Assembly: GCF_015752285.1 (NCBI RefSeq)
Contig: NZ_JADOUY010000004.1
Coordinates: 434,001 to 498,000, forward strand
Reading direction: 5' to 3'
DNA length: 64,000 nucleotides
From: Mycetocola_A sp015752285
Lineage (GTDB): Bacteria; Actinomycetota; Actinomycetes; Actinomycetales; Microbacteriaceae
Below are positions 27,587-35,690 of the stretch, piece by piece (positions within the stretch are counted from its first letter, which is position 1; every line of letters begins with the position of its first letter). The notes beneath the pieces were generated by a model. It was not told the origin of the DNA and did not search any database. It saw nothing but the letters and a program-made list of their open reading frames with translations. The position numbers were made by a program, and so were the translations under genes.

Positions 27587-28846
27587 CTAGTCGTTGCTCA
27601 GCCGCATCGAGGCCCAGCCGGTGCCGAGCGCCAGCCTGGTGCCGAACCTGCCGCTATTGATGGGGTAGTAGAACAGGGAACCGGAGGAGTCCCTGGCAAT
27701 GAACCCGGCCGTTCCTGAACCCGCGAAACCGGACAACACGACCGAGGTGTACCCGGACCAGCCCGAACCGACCTTCGTGCGGGTCTCAGAAACGAAGGCT
27801 CCTGCTCCGTTGGTGCGGTAGAGCCGGATCTCGCCCGCCGCGTTCGTCGCGAGAACGTCCTGCTTGCCGTCCTTGTTGAAGTCGGTGATCTTCACGGTGA
27901 GGCCGGTCCAGCCCGAGCCGATCGCCTTGCGGGCTGACAGGGTCGCGCCGCCGGTGTTCGGATAGAGCCACAATTTGCCCGCAGCATCCTTCATCACGAC
28001 GGACGGGTAGCTGTCGGTGGTCTTCCACTTCGCGAGGTCCACTTCGAGGGCGCCCCAGCCGCTCGAGCCGATGACGAACCGAGGGGCGAATCCGCCGGCG
28101 GCGCGACCGGGGTAGACGTGCATCTGCCCGTTCGTCCACTGAACGACGAGGTCCTGCACCCCGTCACTGTTCCAGTCGGTGATATGGAGTTCTCTGTACC
28201 CGGACCAGCCGCTCCCGATCTTGGCGCGCGTCGTCGCGCCGATCTGGCCCTGCCTGCCGTAGTTCCAGAGCGTTCCTGCACCGTCGGCGACGATGACGTC
28301 ACCAGCGGTTCTGATCGAGGGTGACGTCGCCGATACCGGTGACGGGATCGACCGGTAGGTAGCGAAGGTCTGCGTGTAGTAAAGGCTGCCGTTGCCGGCG
28401 GCCGCGATGCCGATTCCCAGGGTGTTGGCCGAGGCCTGGGTGATGTTCTTGTAGTGGCCGGCGGATGCCTTCCAGGCGGCGACAACGGAAGTCACCGAGT
28501 AGCCGTATGCCACGTTCTCGCTGGCGGTGGACCAGCCAGACGGATATTGGCTGGTGTACGACGGGTTGTGAGACATCTTCGTCGCAGCCGCCTGTTTCAC
28601 AGACCAGTTCTGAGCGACCGTGTTGAGCGCCGAACTCTCGGTGACGGGCCTCAGCCCGAGATCCTTCCGGATCTTGTTCGTGTCGTCGAGGATGATCTTC
28701 CGAGCCTGGCTCAGTGTGTAGCCGCCGACCGTGTCTGCCGCCTGAGCAGCGATGGGCAGGGCGACGAGCGCGGAGGCGAGCAGTGCGGTGGATGCGAGTA
28801 TCGCGGCGAAGCGGCCGCGCTGACGCGGCGTCGTGCGTATTGACAT
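27587..28846 (-). CDS. Secreted CAP-domain protein with FG-GAP-like repeats
   Basis: The protein (419 aa) has a Sec signal peptide ending ALPIAAQAA (cut near residue 36). Residues about 45-165 form a CAP/SCP domain (RKIILDDTNKIRKDLGLRPV, KMSHNPSY, GWSTASENVAYGY, AGHYKNITQASANTLGIGIA). Residues about 180-415 carry five or so repeats of the FG-GAP/VCBS kind with the recurring GSGWSGY and DWNSDGVQDLVV / DFNKDGKQDVLA calcium-loop motifs. It should be extracellular and calcium-binding; no catalytic role is known. AGGGGA precedes the ATG. Confidence 0.88.
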   Translation of the reverse strand: MSIRTTPRQRGRFAAILASTALLASALVALPIAAQAADTVGGYTLSQARKIILDDTNKIRKDLGLRPVTESSALNTVAQNWSVKQAAATKMSHNPSYTSQYPSGWSTASENVAYGYSVTSVVAAWKASAGHYKNITQASANTLGIGIAAAGNGSLYYTQTFATYRSIPSPVSATSPSIRTAGDVIVADGAGTLWNYGRQGQIGATTRAKIGSGWSGYRELHITDWNSDGVQDLVVQWTNGQMHVYPGRAAGGFAPRFVIGSSGWGALEVDLAKWKTTDSYPSVVMKDAAGKLWLYPNTGGATLSARKAIGSGWTGLTVKITDFNKDGKQDVLATNAAGEIRLYRTNGAGAFVSETRTKVGSGWSGYTSVVLSGFAGSGTAGFIARDSSGSLFYYPINSGRFGTRLALGTGWASMRLSND

Positions 28847-28920
28847 GTTTTCCCCTCAGAAAGCGGCATCCCGAAATGCCCTGTCGTTCCTGACTGTAGC
28901 AAGGCGCCCGATAACCCCTT

Positions 28921-28975
28921 GCCCCCAGCCCGGGGAGACGACGCCCCTGCCCGCAGCCCTTGCCCGCAGCGGGTT
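28921..28975. repeat. G-rich short tandem repeats upstream of the CAP-domain gene
   Basis: Read on the minus strand, GCTGCGGGCAAGG is followed directly by GCTGCGGGCAGGG, and a diverged GGGCTGGGGGCAAGG lies beyond. Nine-base arms GAGACGACG (28935-28943) and CGTCGTCTC (28976-28984) enclose most of it. This belongs to the 200-base gap between the CAP-domain gene and the symporter. The role is unknown; it may fold in the 5' leader of the CAP-domain mRNA. Confidence 0.5.
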
Positions 28976-29008
28976 CGTCGTCTCTGACCGGTGCAGCGAG
29001 CCGAATTC

Positions 29009-29042
29009 GTCGGCTGGGGAGGAAACATCCTCCCCAGCCGAC
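29009..29042 (-). terminator. Hairpin after the acetate-type symporter
   Basis: Perfect 15-base arms (GTCGGCTGGGGAGGA and its complement) enclose a four-base AACA loop. It begins eight bases past the symporter stop on the minus strand. There is no U-run, so it may need Rho or act as an RNA 3' end stabiliser. Confidence 0.6.
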
Positions 29043-29049
29043 AACCCGT

Positions 29050-30630
29050 TTAGTGTGACGACGCCTTCTCCGCCCCATGCCCGGTGAGCGAGCGCACTTC
29101 CATTTCGGCAGCGATCCTCGGATCCTCCTTCACCGACGACGTCACCGTTCCGAGCCAGCCGAGCAGGAACCCGAGCGGGATCGAGACGATGCCGGGGTTG
29201 TTCAGCGGGAAGAGGGCGAAGTTCGCGTCGGGGAACATCGACGTCTCTCCACCCGAGATGACGGGGGAGAAGGCAAGGAGCAGCAGAGCGGAGCCGAGTC
29301 CGCCGTACATGCTCCACAGCGCGCCACGCGTGGTGAACTTGCGCCAGAACAGCGAGTACAGGATCGTCGGCAGGTTCGCGCTCGCCGCAATGGCGAAGGC
29401 GAGGGCGACGAGGAAGGCGATGTTCTGCCCCTGCACCCCGATGCCGCCGGCGATGGCCAGTAGGCCGATCACCACGACGGTGATCCGTGCGACCTTGACC
29501 TCTCCGTTCGGCGGAACGGCACCCTTCTTGATGACGTTCGCGTACACGTCGTGAGCGAAGGATGTCGCGGCTGTGATGGTGAGACCGGCGACGACCGCGA
29601 GGATGGTCGCGAACGCCACCGCCGAGATGATGCCGAGCAGGATCGACCCACCGAGCTCGAACGCGAGCAGCGGTGCGGCCGAGTTCACGCCTCCAGGTGC
29701 GGCAAGGATCGTGTCCTTGCCGACGAGGTAGGCGGCGCCGTAGCCGAGCACGAGGGTGAAGAGGTAGAAGAGGCCGATCAGCCAGATCGCCCAGACCACA
29801 CTGCGCCGTGCTTCCTTCGCTGTCGGCACGGTATAGAACCGCATGAGCACGTGGGGGAGCCCCGCGGTTCCGAGCACGAGAGCGAGAGCGAGCGAGATGA
29901 AGTCGAGCCGTGACACCCCGGTGAGACCGTACTGTGCTCCCGGGTTGAGGATGTCGTCACCCGCGACGGCGACGGCCTGGCCGAGCAGCGCAGACAGGTT
30001 GAAGCCATTGAGGGCGAGCACCCACACGGTCATCACCCCTGCACCGGCGATGAGCAGAACGGCCTTGATGATCTGTACCCACGTGGTGCCCTTCATCCCG
30101 CCGATGAGCACATAGGCGATCATGATGACACCGACCACGGCGATGACCACCGACTGGCCGACCCGGTCGTTGACCCCGAGGAGCAGTGAGACGAGTCCGC
30201 CGGCACCAGCCATCTGCGCGAGCAGGTAGAAGAAGCACACCGCAAGGGTCGCGGTCGCCGCAGCGAGACGCACGGGGCGTTCCTTCAGGCGGAATGAGAG
30301 AACATCCGCCATCGTGAACTTGCCGGTGTTGCGCAGCAGCTCGGCGACCAGAAGCAGGGCGACAAGCCAGGCGACGAGGAAGCCGATGGAGTAGAGAAAG
30401 CCGTCGTAGCCGTTCACGGCGATGGCGCCGCAGATACCGAGGAACGAAGCGGCAGACAGGTAGTCACCTGCGATCGCCGTTCCGTTCTGGCCGCCGCTGA
30501 ATGATCGGCCCGCCGCGTAGAAGTCGTTGGCGGTCTTGTTCGACCGCGAAGCCCGGATGACGATGACCAGGGTCACGACGACGAACGCCGCGAAGATGGA
30601 GATGTTGAGAATGGGGTCGCCGACGGTCAT
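29050..30630 (-). CDS. actP: Cation/acetate symporter (SSS family)
   Basis: The transporter (526 aa) belongs to the sodium:solute symporter family and has about 13 helices. Motifs near the N-terminus, FYAAGRSFSGGQNGTAIAGDYLSAASFLGI, continue with VNGYDGFLYSIGF, and GTAGLPHVLMRFYTVP is typical of ActP/MctC. It follows a DUF485 gene with a four-base overlap, the standard pairing of acetate permeases. Probable substrates are acetate, propionate or pyruvate; which one is inference. Confidence 0.88.
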   Translation of the reverse strand: MTVGDPILNISIFAAFVVVTLVIVIRASRSNKTANDFYAAGRSFSGGQNGTAIAGDYLSAASFLGICGAIAVNGYDGFLYSIGFLVAWLVALLLVAELLRNTGKFTMADVLSFRLKERPVRLAAATATLAVCFFYLLAQMAGAGGLVSLLLGVNDRVGQSVVIAVVGVIMIAYVLIGGMKGTTWVQIIKAVLLIAGAGVMTVWVLALNGFNLSALLGQAVAVAGDDILNPGAQYGLTGVSRLDFISLALALVLGTAGLPHVLMRFYTVPTAKEARRSVVWAIWLIGLFYLFTLVLGYGAAYLVGKDTILAAPGGVNSAAPLLAFELGGSILLGIISAVAFATILAVVAGLTITAATSFAHDVYANVIKKGAVPPNGEVKVARITVVVIGLLAIAGGIGVQGQNIAFLVALAFAIAASANLPTILYSLFWRKFTTRGALWSMYGGLGSALLLLAFSPVISGGETSMFPDANFALFPLNNPGIVSIPLGFLLGWLGTVTSSVKEDPRIAAEMEVRSLTGHGAEKASSH

Positions 30631-30977
30631 GCGCGCTCAGCCTCCTCGAGTTCGGTGCGGAATTTCTCTGCAGCGGGGTCCAGCTTGCGGTTGGCGAACG
30701 AGACGTACCAGGTGGTGATCGCGAAGGTGGTCACGAACTGGCTGAGCCCGAGCAGAAGGCCCACGTTGATGTTGCCGATCACCTTGATCGACATGAACTC
30801 GTGGGCGTAGTCCGCCAGGAGCACGTAGGCGAAGTACCAGACGAGGAACGCGATGGTAAGTGGGAAGACGAAACTTCGGTGCCGTCGTTTGTGTTCGACG
30901 AATGCGGGGGACTCTTCGATTGCGATGTAGTCGATGGCCGTACCGGGGCGATGTGACCCCGTGTCGTCGTGTGCCAT
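30627..30977 (-). CDS. DUF485 membrane protein, acetate symporter partner
   Basis: The protein (116 aa) has two membrane helices (about residues 37-58 and 72-95) and the family sequence FVFPLTIAFLVWYFAYVLLADYA split by a short loop. ATG 30977 lies seven bases after AGGAGG. Its stop overlaps the symporter start, so the two are translated together. DUF485 proteins (YjcH-like) accompany ActP in many bacteria; the role is not settled. Confidence 0.88.
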   Translation of the reverse strand: MAHDDTGSHRPGTAIDYIAIEESPAFVEHKRRHRSFVFPLTIAFLVWYFAYVLLADYAHEFMSIKVIGNINVGLLLGLSQFVTTFAITTWYVSFANRKLDPAAEKFRTELEEAERA

Positions 30978-31035
30978 GATCCTCCTGAGAATCTGCGCAT
31001 CGTTGCGCGGCGCACTGCTCTGTGCGCTGGGGTAC

Positions 31036-31065
31036 AACCTAACGGTGCATGCACCGACCCGACAA
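31036..31065 (-). promoter_or_regulatory. Promoter with palindromic spacer for the acetate-symporter operon
   Basis: On the minus strand a -35 TTGTCG (31065-31060) and a -10 TAGGTT (31041-31036) are 18 bases apart. The spacer holds a perfect 14-base palindrome, CGGTGCATGCACCG (31043-31056), which is a candidate operator. It lies about 60 bases upstream of the DUF485 start. Confidence 0.55.
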
Positions 31066-31078
31066 GGTTTGGACGGCC

Positions 31079-31846
31079 TTACTTCGGTTGCATAAATAAG
31101 TCGGGCCAGAGAGCGACGGCGAGCGGGTAGCCGACGAACGACGCGATGTCGAGCAGTGTATGTGCGACGACGAGAGGCATCACGCGCCCCCACCGTCGGT
31201 AGCACCAGCCGAAGACGACGCCCATCGCGACGTTGCCGATGAACGGCCCGATGCCCTGGTAGAGGTGGTAGCTGCCGCGGAGCACAGCGAGCGACAGGAT
31301 GATCGTCCAGTCACCCCATCGGCGCTCACGCAACCGTGTGAACAGGTAGCCGATGACGATCACCTCTTCGACCAGGGCGGCGCGGAGTGCTGACAGCAGC
31401 AGGATCGGAATGGTCCACCAGTGGGTGTCGAGCGGCGATGCGACGACAGCCACCGTGATGCCGGCGGCTCGCCCGGCCGCATAGAGGGCGATCCCCGGGA
31501 TGCCGATGGCCAGGAACAGCAGGACGCCGCGCCCCGTGTCCTTCCCGGGCATGCGGGCATCGAGGCCGATACGGGCCAGTCCGCTCTGGCCGGGTCGCCA
31601 GAGAAGGTACACGGCAAGAGCCACCGCGAAGAGCTCGAAAGCGATGCCGAGGAACTGGTAGGTGAAGTCGAGCCACTCCCTCTCGCTTTGCGACGGATTG
31701 AGGCTCGCTGACTGATCAGAGAGTGGCGTGTCGTCTGTGAGGCGAGCGATGATCGAGACGATCGAATAGAGGGCTGACGCTCCGACGCTCAGCCCGAGAA
31801 CGATGGCGATCTCCCACCAGGCGCGTGCCCGGCTCTGCTCTGCCAT
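31079..31846 (-). CDS. CPBP-family intramembrane protease-like protein
   Basis: The membrane protein (255 aa) has about eight helices. CPBP motifs are present: the EE pair at residues 160-161 (VEEVIVIGYL), H194 in RGSYHLYQG, and H229/D233 in VVAHTLLDI. The first motif lacks the arginine of the canonical EExxxR. ATG 31846 has GGAGTGAGA upstream; starting earlier would add a basic leader of unclear meaning. It may be a CAAX-type protease or a catalytically altered relative. Confidence 0.82.
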   Translation of the reverse strand: MAEQSRARAWWEIAIVLGLSVGASALYSIVSIIARLTDDTPLSDQSASLNPSQSEREWLDFTYQFLGIAFELFAVALAVYLLWRPGQSGLARIGLDARMPGKDTGRGVLLFLAIGIPGIALYAAGRAAGITVAVVASPLDTHWWTIPILLLSALRAALVEEVIVIGYLFTRLRERRWGDWTIILSLAVLRGSYHLYQGIGPFIGNVAMGVVFGWCYRRWGRVMPLVVAHTLLDIASFVGYPLAVALWPDLFMQPK

Positions 31847-31979
31847 TCTCACTCCGTGTGCGTAATCGGCGGAACTTGTCGATTTCGCGCGCCGCCGCGC
31901 GCAGAAATGCAACGAAATGGTGAATCGTGCAAGATTCTTCAGTTTGAGTTACCGGTATGTAACGATTGCCCGTCGAATT

Positions 31980-32008
31980 TTGCGGATGGCCTCCACCCTA
32001 CTTAGGGT
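31980..32008 (+). promoter_or_regulatory. Promoter of the oligopeptide ABC operon
   Basis: A -35 element TTGCGG (31980-31985) and a -10 element TAGGGT (32003-32008) are 17 bases apart. The TTG start of the binding protein lies about 67 bases after the -10. The region from 31900 to 32000 is much more AT-rich than its surroundings. Confidence 0.6.
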
Positions 32009-32074
32009 TCTTGTATCCAGCGCGGTAGACGGGGCACAATTCTGCCTGCCGTGCGCACTTGCACAGGAGGAAAA

Positions 32075-33697
32075 TTGAAAAGATCACGCATTGGCCTCGG
32101 CGCCCTTGCGCTGCTGTCTGCCAGCGCCCTCGCGCTGACCGGCTGCGCGTCGGGTAACGAGCCTGCCGCCGAAGAGTCCACAGGCGACGCTTCAGCCATC
32201 ATCACCACCAACGGCAACGAGCCGCAGAACCCGTTGATCCCGACCAACACCACAGAGACCGGTGGCGGAAAGATCATCGATTCTCTCTTCTCGGGTCTGG
32301 TGTCCTACACCGCCGATGGCGAGATCGAGAACGAGGTCGCTGAGTCGATCGAGTCCGACGACGCCACGAACTGGACCGTCACGCTGAAGGATGGCTGGAC
32401 GTTCACGAACGATGAGCCCGTCACGGCCGACTCCTTCGTCGACGCCTGGAACTACGGCGCGCTGTTCAGCAACGCGCAGGGCTCGTCGTACTTCTTCGAC
32501 AACATCGTCGGCTTCGACTACGAGGCTGACTCCGAACTGACCGGCCTCCAGGTCGTCGACGAGAAGACCTTCACGGTCGAACTCGCCGCTCCTGAGGCTG
32601 ACTGGCCGCTGCGTCTCGGTTACTCGGCTTACTCGCCGCTGCCCGAGGCCGCTTTCGAGGACATGGAAGCATTCGGTGAGAACCCGATCGGCAACGGTCC
32701 GTACATGCTCGCTGAAGAGGGCGCCTGGGTCCACGAAGAGAAGATCTCGCTCGTGACCAACCCGGACTACGACGGTCTGCGCAAGCCGGCCAACGGTGGG
32801 CTCGAGATCATCTTCTACGCCACCCAGGAAGCCGCATACGCGGACATCCAGGGCGGAAACCTCGATGTGCTCGACGCTGTTCCTGACTCCGCATTCGAGA
32901 CCTACGAAGACGAGTTCGGTGACCGTGCCGTCAACCAGCCGGCCGCTGTCTTCCAGGCATTCAACATGCCGTACTACCTCGAGCACTGGAGTGGCGAGGA
33001 AGGCAAGCTGCGCCGCGCCGCCATCTCGATGGCGATCAACCGTGACGAGATCACGGATGTCATCTTCCAGGGCACCCGTACGCCGGCAACCGACTTCACC
33101 TCCCCGGTGATCGACGGCTACTCCGACAGCCTCGCTGGCGCTGAGGTCCTCGAGTTCAACGAGGAAGAAGCACAGAAGCTGTGGGCAGAGGCCGACGCGA
33201 TCTCACCGTTCGGTGACACCGTCTTCGACATCGCCTACAACTCTGATGGTGGACACCAGGCCTGGGTCGACGCTGTTGTGAACAGCATCGTCAACACGCT
33301 CGGTATCGAAGCCGTCGGCAAGCCGTACCCGACCTTCGCAGCAGCACTCGAAGACCGCGAAGCTCAGACGCTGACCGGTGCAACCCGCGCCGGATGGCAG
33401 GCTGACTACCCGTCGCTGTACAACTTCCTCGCTCCGCTGTACCAGACCGGTGCCGGATCGAACTACGAGGGCTACTCGAGCGAAGAGTTCGACAACCTCC
33501 TCAAGGAAGGTTCACAGGCCGCGAGCGTCGAAGACGCGACCGCGAAGTACCAGGAAGCTCAGGAAGTCCTCCTCGAGGACCTCCCGTCCATCCCGCTGTG
33601 GTACTCCAACGTCACCGGGGTCTCGGCTGACACCGTGGACAACGTGGTGTTCGGCTGGAACTCCGTTCCGCTGTACCACCAGATCACCAAGGGCTAA
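32075..33697 (+). CDS. Oligopeptide ABC transporter substrate-binding lipoprotein
   Basis: The protein (540 aa) is a family 5 (OppA/DppA) solute-binding lipoprotein. Only the TTG at 32075 gives a proper signal peptide (KRSRIGLGALALLSASALAL, then T-G-C with Cys24) and it sits four bases after GGAGGAAAA-type purines; a GTG 24 bases upstream would add a cysteine-containing leader before the lysine/arginine start. Domain features include GDASAIITTNGNEPQNPL and the RRAAISMAINRDEIT segment. It collects peptides outside the membrane. It is followed by a strong hairpin and then the permease and ATPase genes. Confidence 0.92.
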   Translation: MKRSRIGLGALALLSASALALTGCASGNEPAAEESTGDASAIITTNGNEPQNPLIPTNTTETGGGKIIDSLFSGLVSYTADGEIENEVAESIESDDATNWTVTLKDGWTFTNDEPVTADSFVDAWNYGALFSNAQGSSYFFDNIVGFDYEADSELTGLQVVDEKTFTVELAAPEADWPLRLGYSAYSPLPEAAFEDMEAFGENPIGNGPYMLAEEGAWVHEEKISLVTNPDYDGLRKPANGGLEIIFYATQEAAYADIQGGNLDVLDAVPDSAFETYEDEFGDRAVNQPAAVFQAFNMPYYLEHWSGEEGKLRRAAISMAINRDEITDVIFQGTRTPATDFTSPVIDGYSDSLAGAEVLEFNEEEAQKLWAEADAISPFGDTVFDIAYNSDGGHQAWVDAVVNSIVNTLGIEAVGKPYPTFAAALEDREAQTLTGATRAGWQADYPSLYNFLAPLYQTGAGSNYEGYSSEEFDNLLKEGSQAASVEDATAKYQEAQEVLLEDLPSIPLWYSNVTGVSADTVDNVVFGWNSVPLYHQITKG

Positions 33698-33723
33698 GGT
33701 TTCCCAGCCCAGTAACTAACACG

Positions 33724-33765
33724 CAGTGAAATGTCCGGGGCGGATTCGCCCCGGACATTTCACTG
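33724..33765 (+). terminator. Strong 19-bp hairpin between binding protein and permeases
   Basis: Perfect 19-base arms, CAGTGAAATGTCCGGGGCG and its complement, enclose a four-base GATT loop. It lies 27 bases after the binding-protein stop and 58 before the permease start. No U-run follows, so it likely works as a partial terminator or mRNA stabiliser that makes more binding protein than permease. Confidence 0.75.
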
Positions 33766-33823
33766 ATTAGACTTCTTCAGTGATTGCGACATTCATGTTG
33801 ATTCGACCCGGCGAGGCCGCCTG

Positions 33824-34753
33824 ATGCTCTGGTACACAGGCAAACGCATCCTCCAAATGATCCCCGTTTTCTTCGGTGCGACATTCCTCATCTACTTCAT
33901 GGTCTTCTCCCTTCCCGGGGACCCGATCGCCGCCCTCTACGGTGACCGTCCGCCGGCACCCGGTGTGATCGAGATCATCCGCGAGCAGTACAACCTCGAC
34001 AAGCCATTCATCGTCCAGTACTTCCTCTACATCGGCGGGCTGTTCCAGGGTGACTTCGGGACCACATACTCGGGCCGTCCGGTTTCCGAGGTCATGGCTC
34101 AGGCCTTCCCGATCACCCTGCGCCTCGCGCTTCTCGCTCTCGCTTTCGAAGCCTTCGCAGGTATCCTCGTCGGTCTCATCGCCGGTCTGCGCAAGGGCAA
34201 GCTCTTCGATGCCTCCGCTCTCGTCGTCAGCCTGCTGCTGATCTCGGTTCCGACCTTCGTCGTCGGTTTCGTCCTGCAGCTGGTCTTCGGGGTTCAACTC
34301 GGCTGGGCGCGGACAACGGTGTCCGGCGATGCGCCGTGGGGCGAGCTGATCCTCCCGGCACTCGTGCTGGCATCCGTCTCGTTTGCCTACATCGTGCGAC
34401 TCACCCGGGCCAGCGTTGCAGACAACCTCAGCGCCGACTTCGTGCGGACGGCGACGGCCAAGGGCCTGTCCCGCCCCCGGGTCGTCACCGTCCACGTGCT
34501 CCGGAACTCGCTGGTTCCCGTCGTCACGTACCTCGGCGTCGACCTCGGCTCGCTCATGGTCGGTGCCATCGTCACCGAGGGCATCTTCAACATCAACGGC
34601 GTCGGTGGCACAGTCTACCGGGCAGTCATCCTCGGTGAAGGCCCGACCGTCGTTTCATTCATTGCGGTGATGGTCATCATCTTCGTGGTCGCCAACCTGC
34701 TCGTCGACCTGCTCTACGCGGCGCTTGACCCAAGGATTCGCTATGCCAAGTAA
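33824..34753 (+). CDS. Oligopeptide ABC transporter permease (DppB/OppB type)
   Basis: This permease (309 aa) has six helices. The N-terminus KRILQMIPVFFGATFLIYFM is typical of DppB, and the EAA-type loop reads DFVRTATAKGLSRPRVVTVH. FNINGVGGTVYRAVILGEGP is the conserved loop before the last helix. GAGG lies seven bases before the ATG. Its end overlaps the second permease. Confidence 0.93.
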   Translation: MLWYTGKRILQMIPVFFGATFLIYFMVFSLPGDPIAALYGDRPPAPGVIEIIREQYNLDKPFIVQYFLYIGGLFQGDFGTTYSGRPVSEVMAQAFPITLRLALLALAFEAFAGILVGLIAGLRKGKLFDASALVVSLLLISVPTFVVGFVLQLVFGVQLGWARTTVSGDAPWGELILPALVLASVSFAYIVRLTRASVADNLSADFVRTATAKGLSRPRVVTVHVLRNSLVPVVTYLGVDLGSLMVGAIVTEGIFNINGVGGTVYRAVILGEGPTVVSFIAVMVIIFVVANLLVDLLYAALDPRIRYAK

Positions 34754-35690
34754 AAACATCACGCCACAGGGCCACTACGTCGCCCCGCTCGAGGAGACAC
34801 CTGTCGCCCCGATCGACAAACTCGACGAGTCGCAGAAAGCCCGCAGCACCTGGGCTGATGCCTGGGATGCGATGCGTCGCCGCCCGTCGTTCTGGATCTC
34901 GTCGGTTCTCATCCTGCTCATCATCGTCGTCGCGGTTTTCCCGACCCTGTTCACCCAGGTATCGCCGACCGCATGTCAGCTCTCCCAGAGCAACGGTGGT
35001 CCGGTTGCCGGTCACCCGCTCGGCTTCACCCGCCAGGGCTGTGACGTCTTCTCGCGCGTCATCCACGGCACGCAGGCTTCTGTCACCGTCGGCCTCATGG
35101 CCACGCTCATGGTGACACTCGTCGGTGTGATCGTCGGAGCCCTCGCCGGCTTCTACGGTGGAATCCTCGACACGCTCGTCTCCCGTCTCGGCGACATCTT
35201 CTTCGCCATCCCCACCGTGCTCGGCGCGATCGTCCTCATGTCGGTCCTCCCGGTCCGCACACCGCTCACCGTTGCGGTGGTGCTGGCGATCTTCGCCTGG
35301 CCACAGATCGCCCGAATCATGCGTGGGGCAGTGCTCAGCGCGAAGAACTCGGACTATGTGATGGCGTCGACGGCGCTCGGTGTGTCGAAGTTCAAGATTC
35401 TCCTTCGTCACGTCGTCCCCAACGCAATCGCTCCGGTGATCGTCATCGCAACCGTCTCGCTCGGAACGTTCATCGTCGCGGAGGCGACCCTGTCATTCCT
35501 CGGAATCGGTCTGCCGACGAACATCATGTCCTGGGGTAACGACATCGGACAGGCACGGACGTCTATCGTCACGAGCCCGCAGGTCCTTCTCTACCCGGCA
35601 GCGGCGCTGTCGGTCACCGTTCTCTCGTTCCTCATGCTCGGCGACGTCGTCCGTGATGCACTCGACCCGAAGGCGAGGGCACGTCGATGA
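34743..35690 (+). CDS. Oligopeptide ABC transporter permease (DppC/OppC type)
   Basis: The protein (315 aa) has six helices preceded by a long cytoplasmic arm. The segment HPLGFTRQGCDVFSRVIHGTQ and the EAA loop DYVMASTALGVSKFKILLRH are typical of DppC. ATG 34743 lies 11 bases inside the preceding gene, with AAGGA at 34731-34735. Coupled with the fused ATPase by a four-base overlap. Confidence 0.93.
   Translation: MPSKNITPQGHYVAPLEETPVAPIDKLDESQKARSTWADAWDAMRRRPSFWISSVLILLIIVVAVFPTLFTQVSPTACQLSQSNGGPVAGHPLGFTRQGCDVFSRVIHGTQASVTVGLMATLMVTLVGVIVGALAGFYGGILDTLVSRLGDIFFAIPTVLGAIVLMSVLPVRTPLTVAVVLAIFAWPQIARIMRGAVLSAKNSDYVMASTALGVSKFKILLRHVVPNAIAPVIVIATVSLGTFIVAEATLSFLGIGLPTNIMSWGNDIGQARTSIVTSPQVLLYPAAALSVTVLSFLMLGDVVRDALDPKARARR

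Noticed and set aside
28847..29000. Possible c-di-AMP (ydaO-type) riboswitch before the CAP-domain gene
   Set aside because: Such riboswitches precede some actinobacterial cell-wall genes, but the conserved core sequences are not present here.
29009..29042. Intrinsic terminator with U-run after the symporter
   Set aside because: The hairpin is perfect but there is no U-run in the direction of transcription; kept only as a hairpin-type terminator with moderate confidence.
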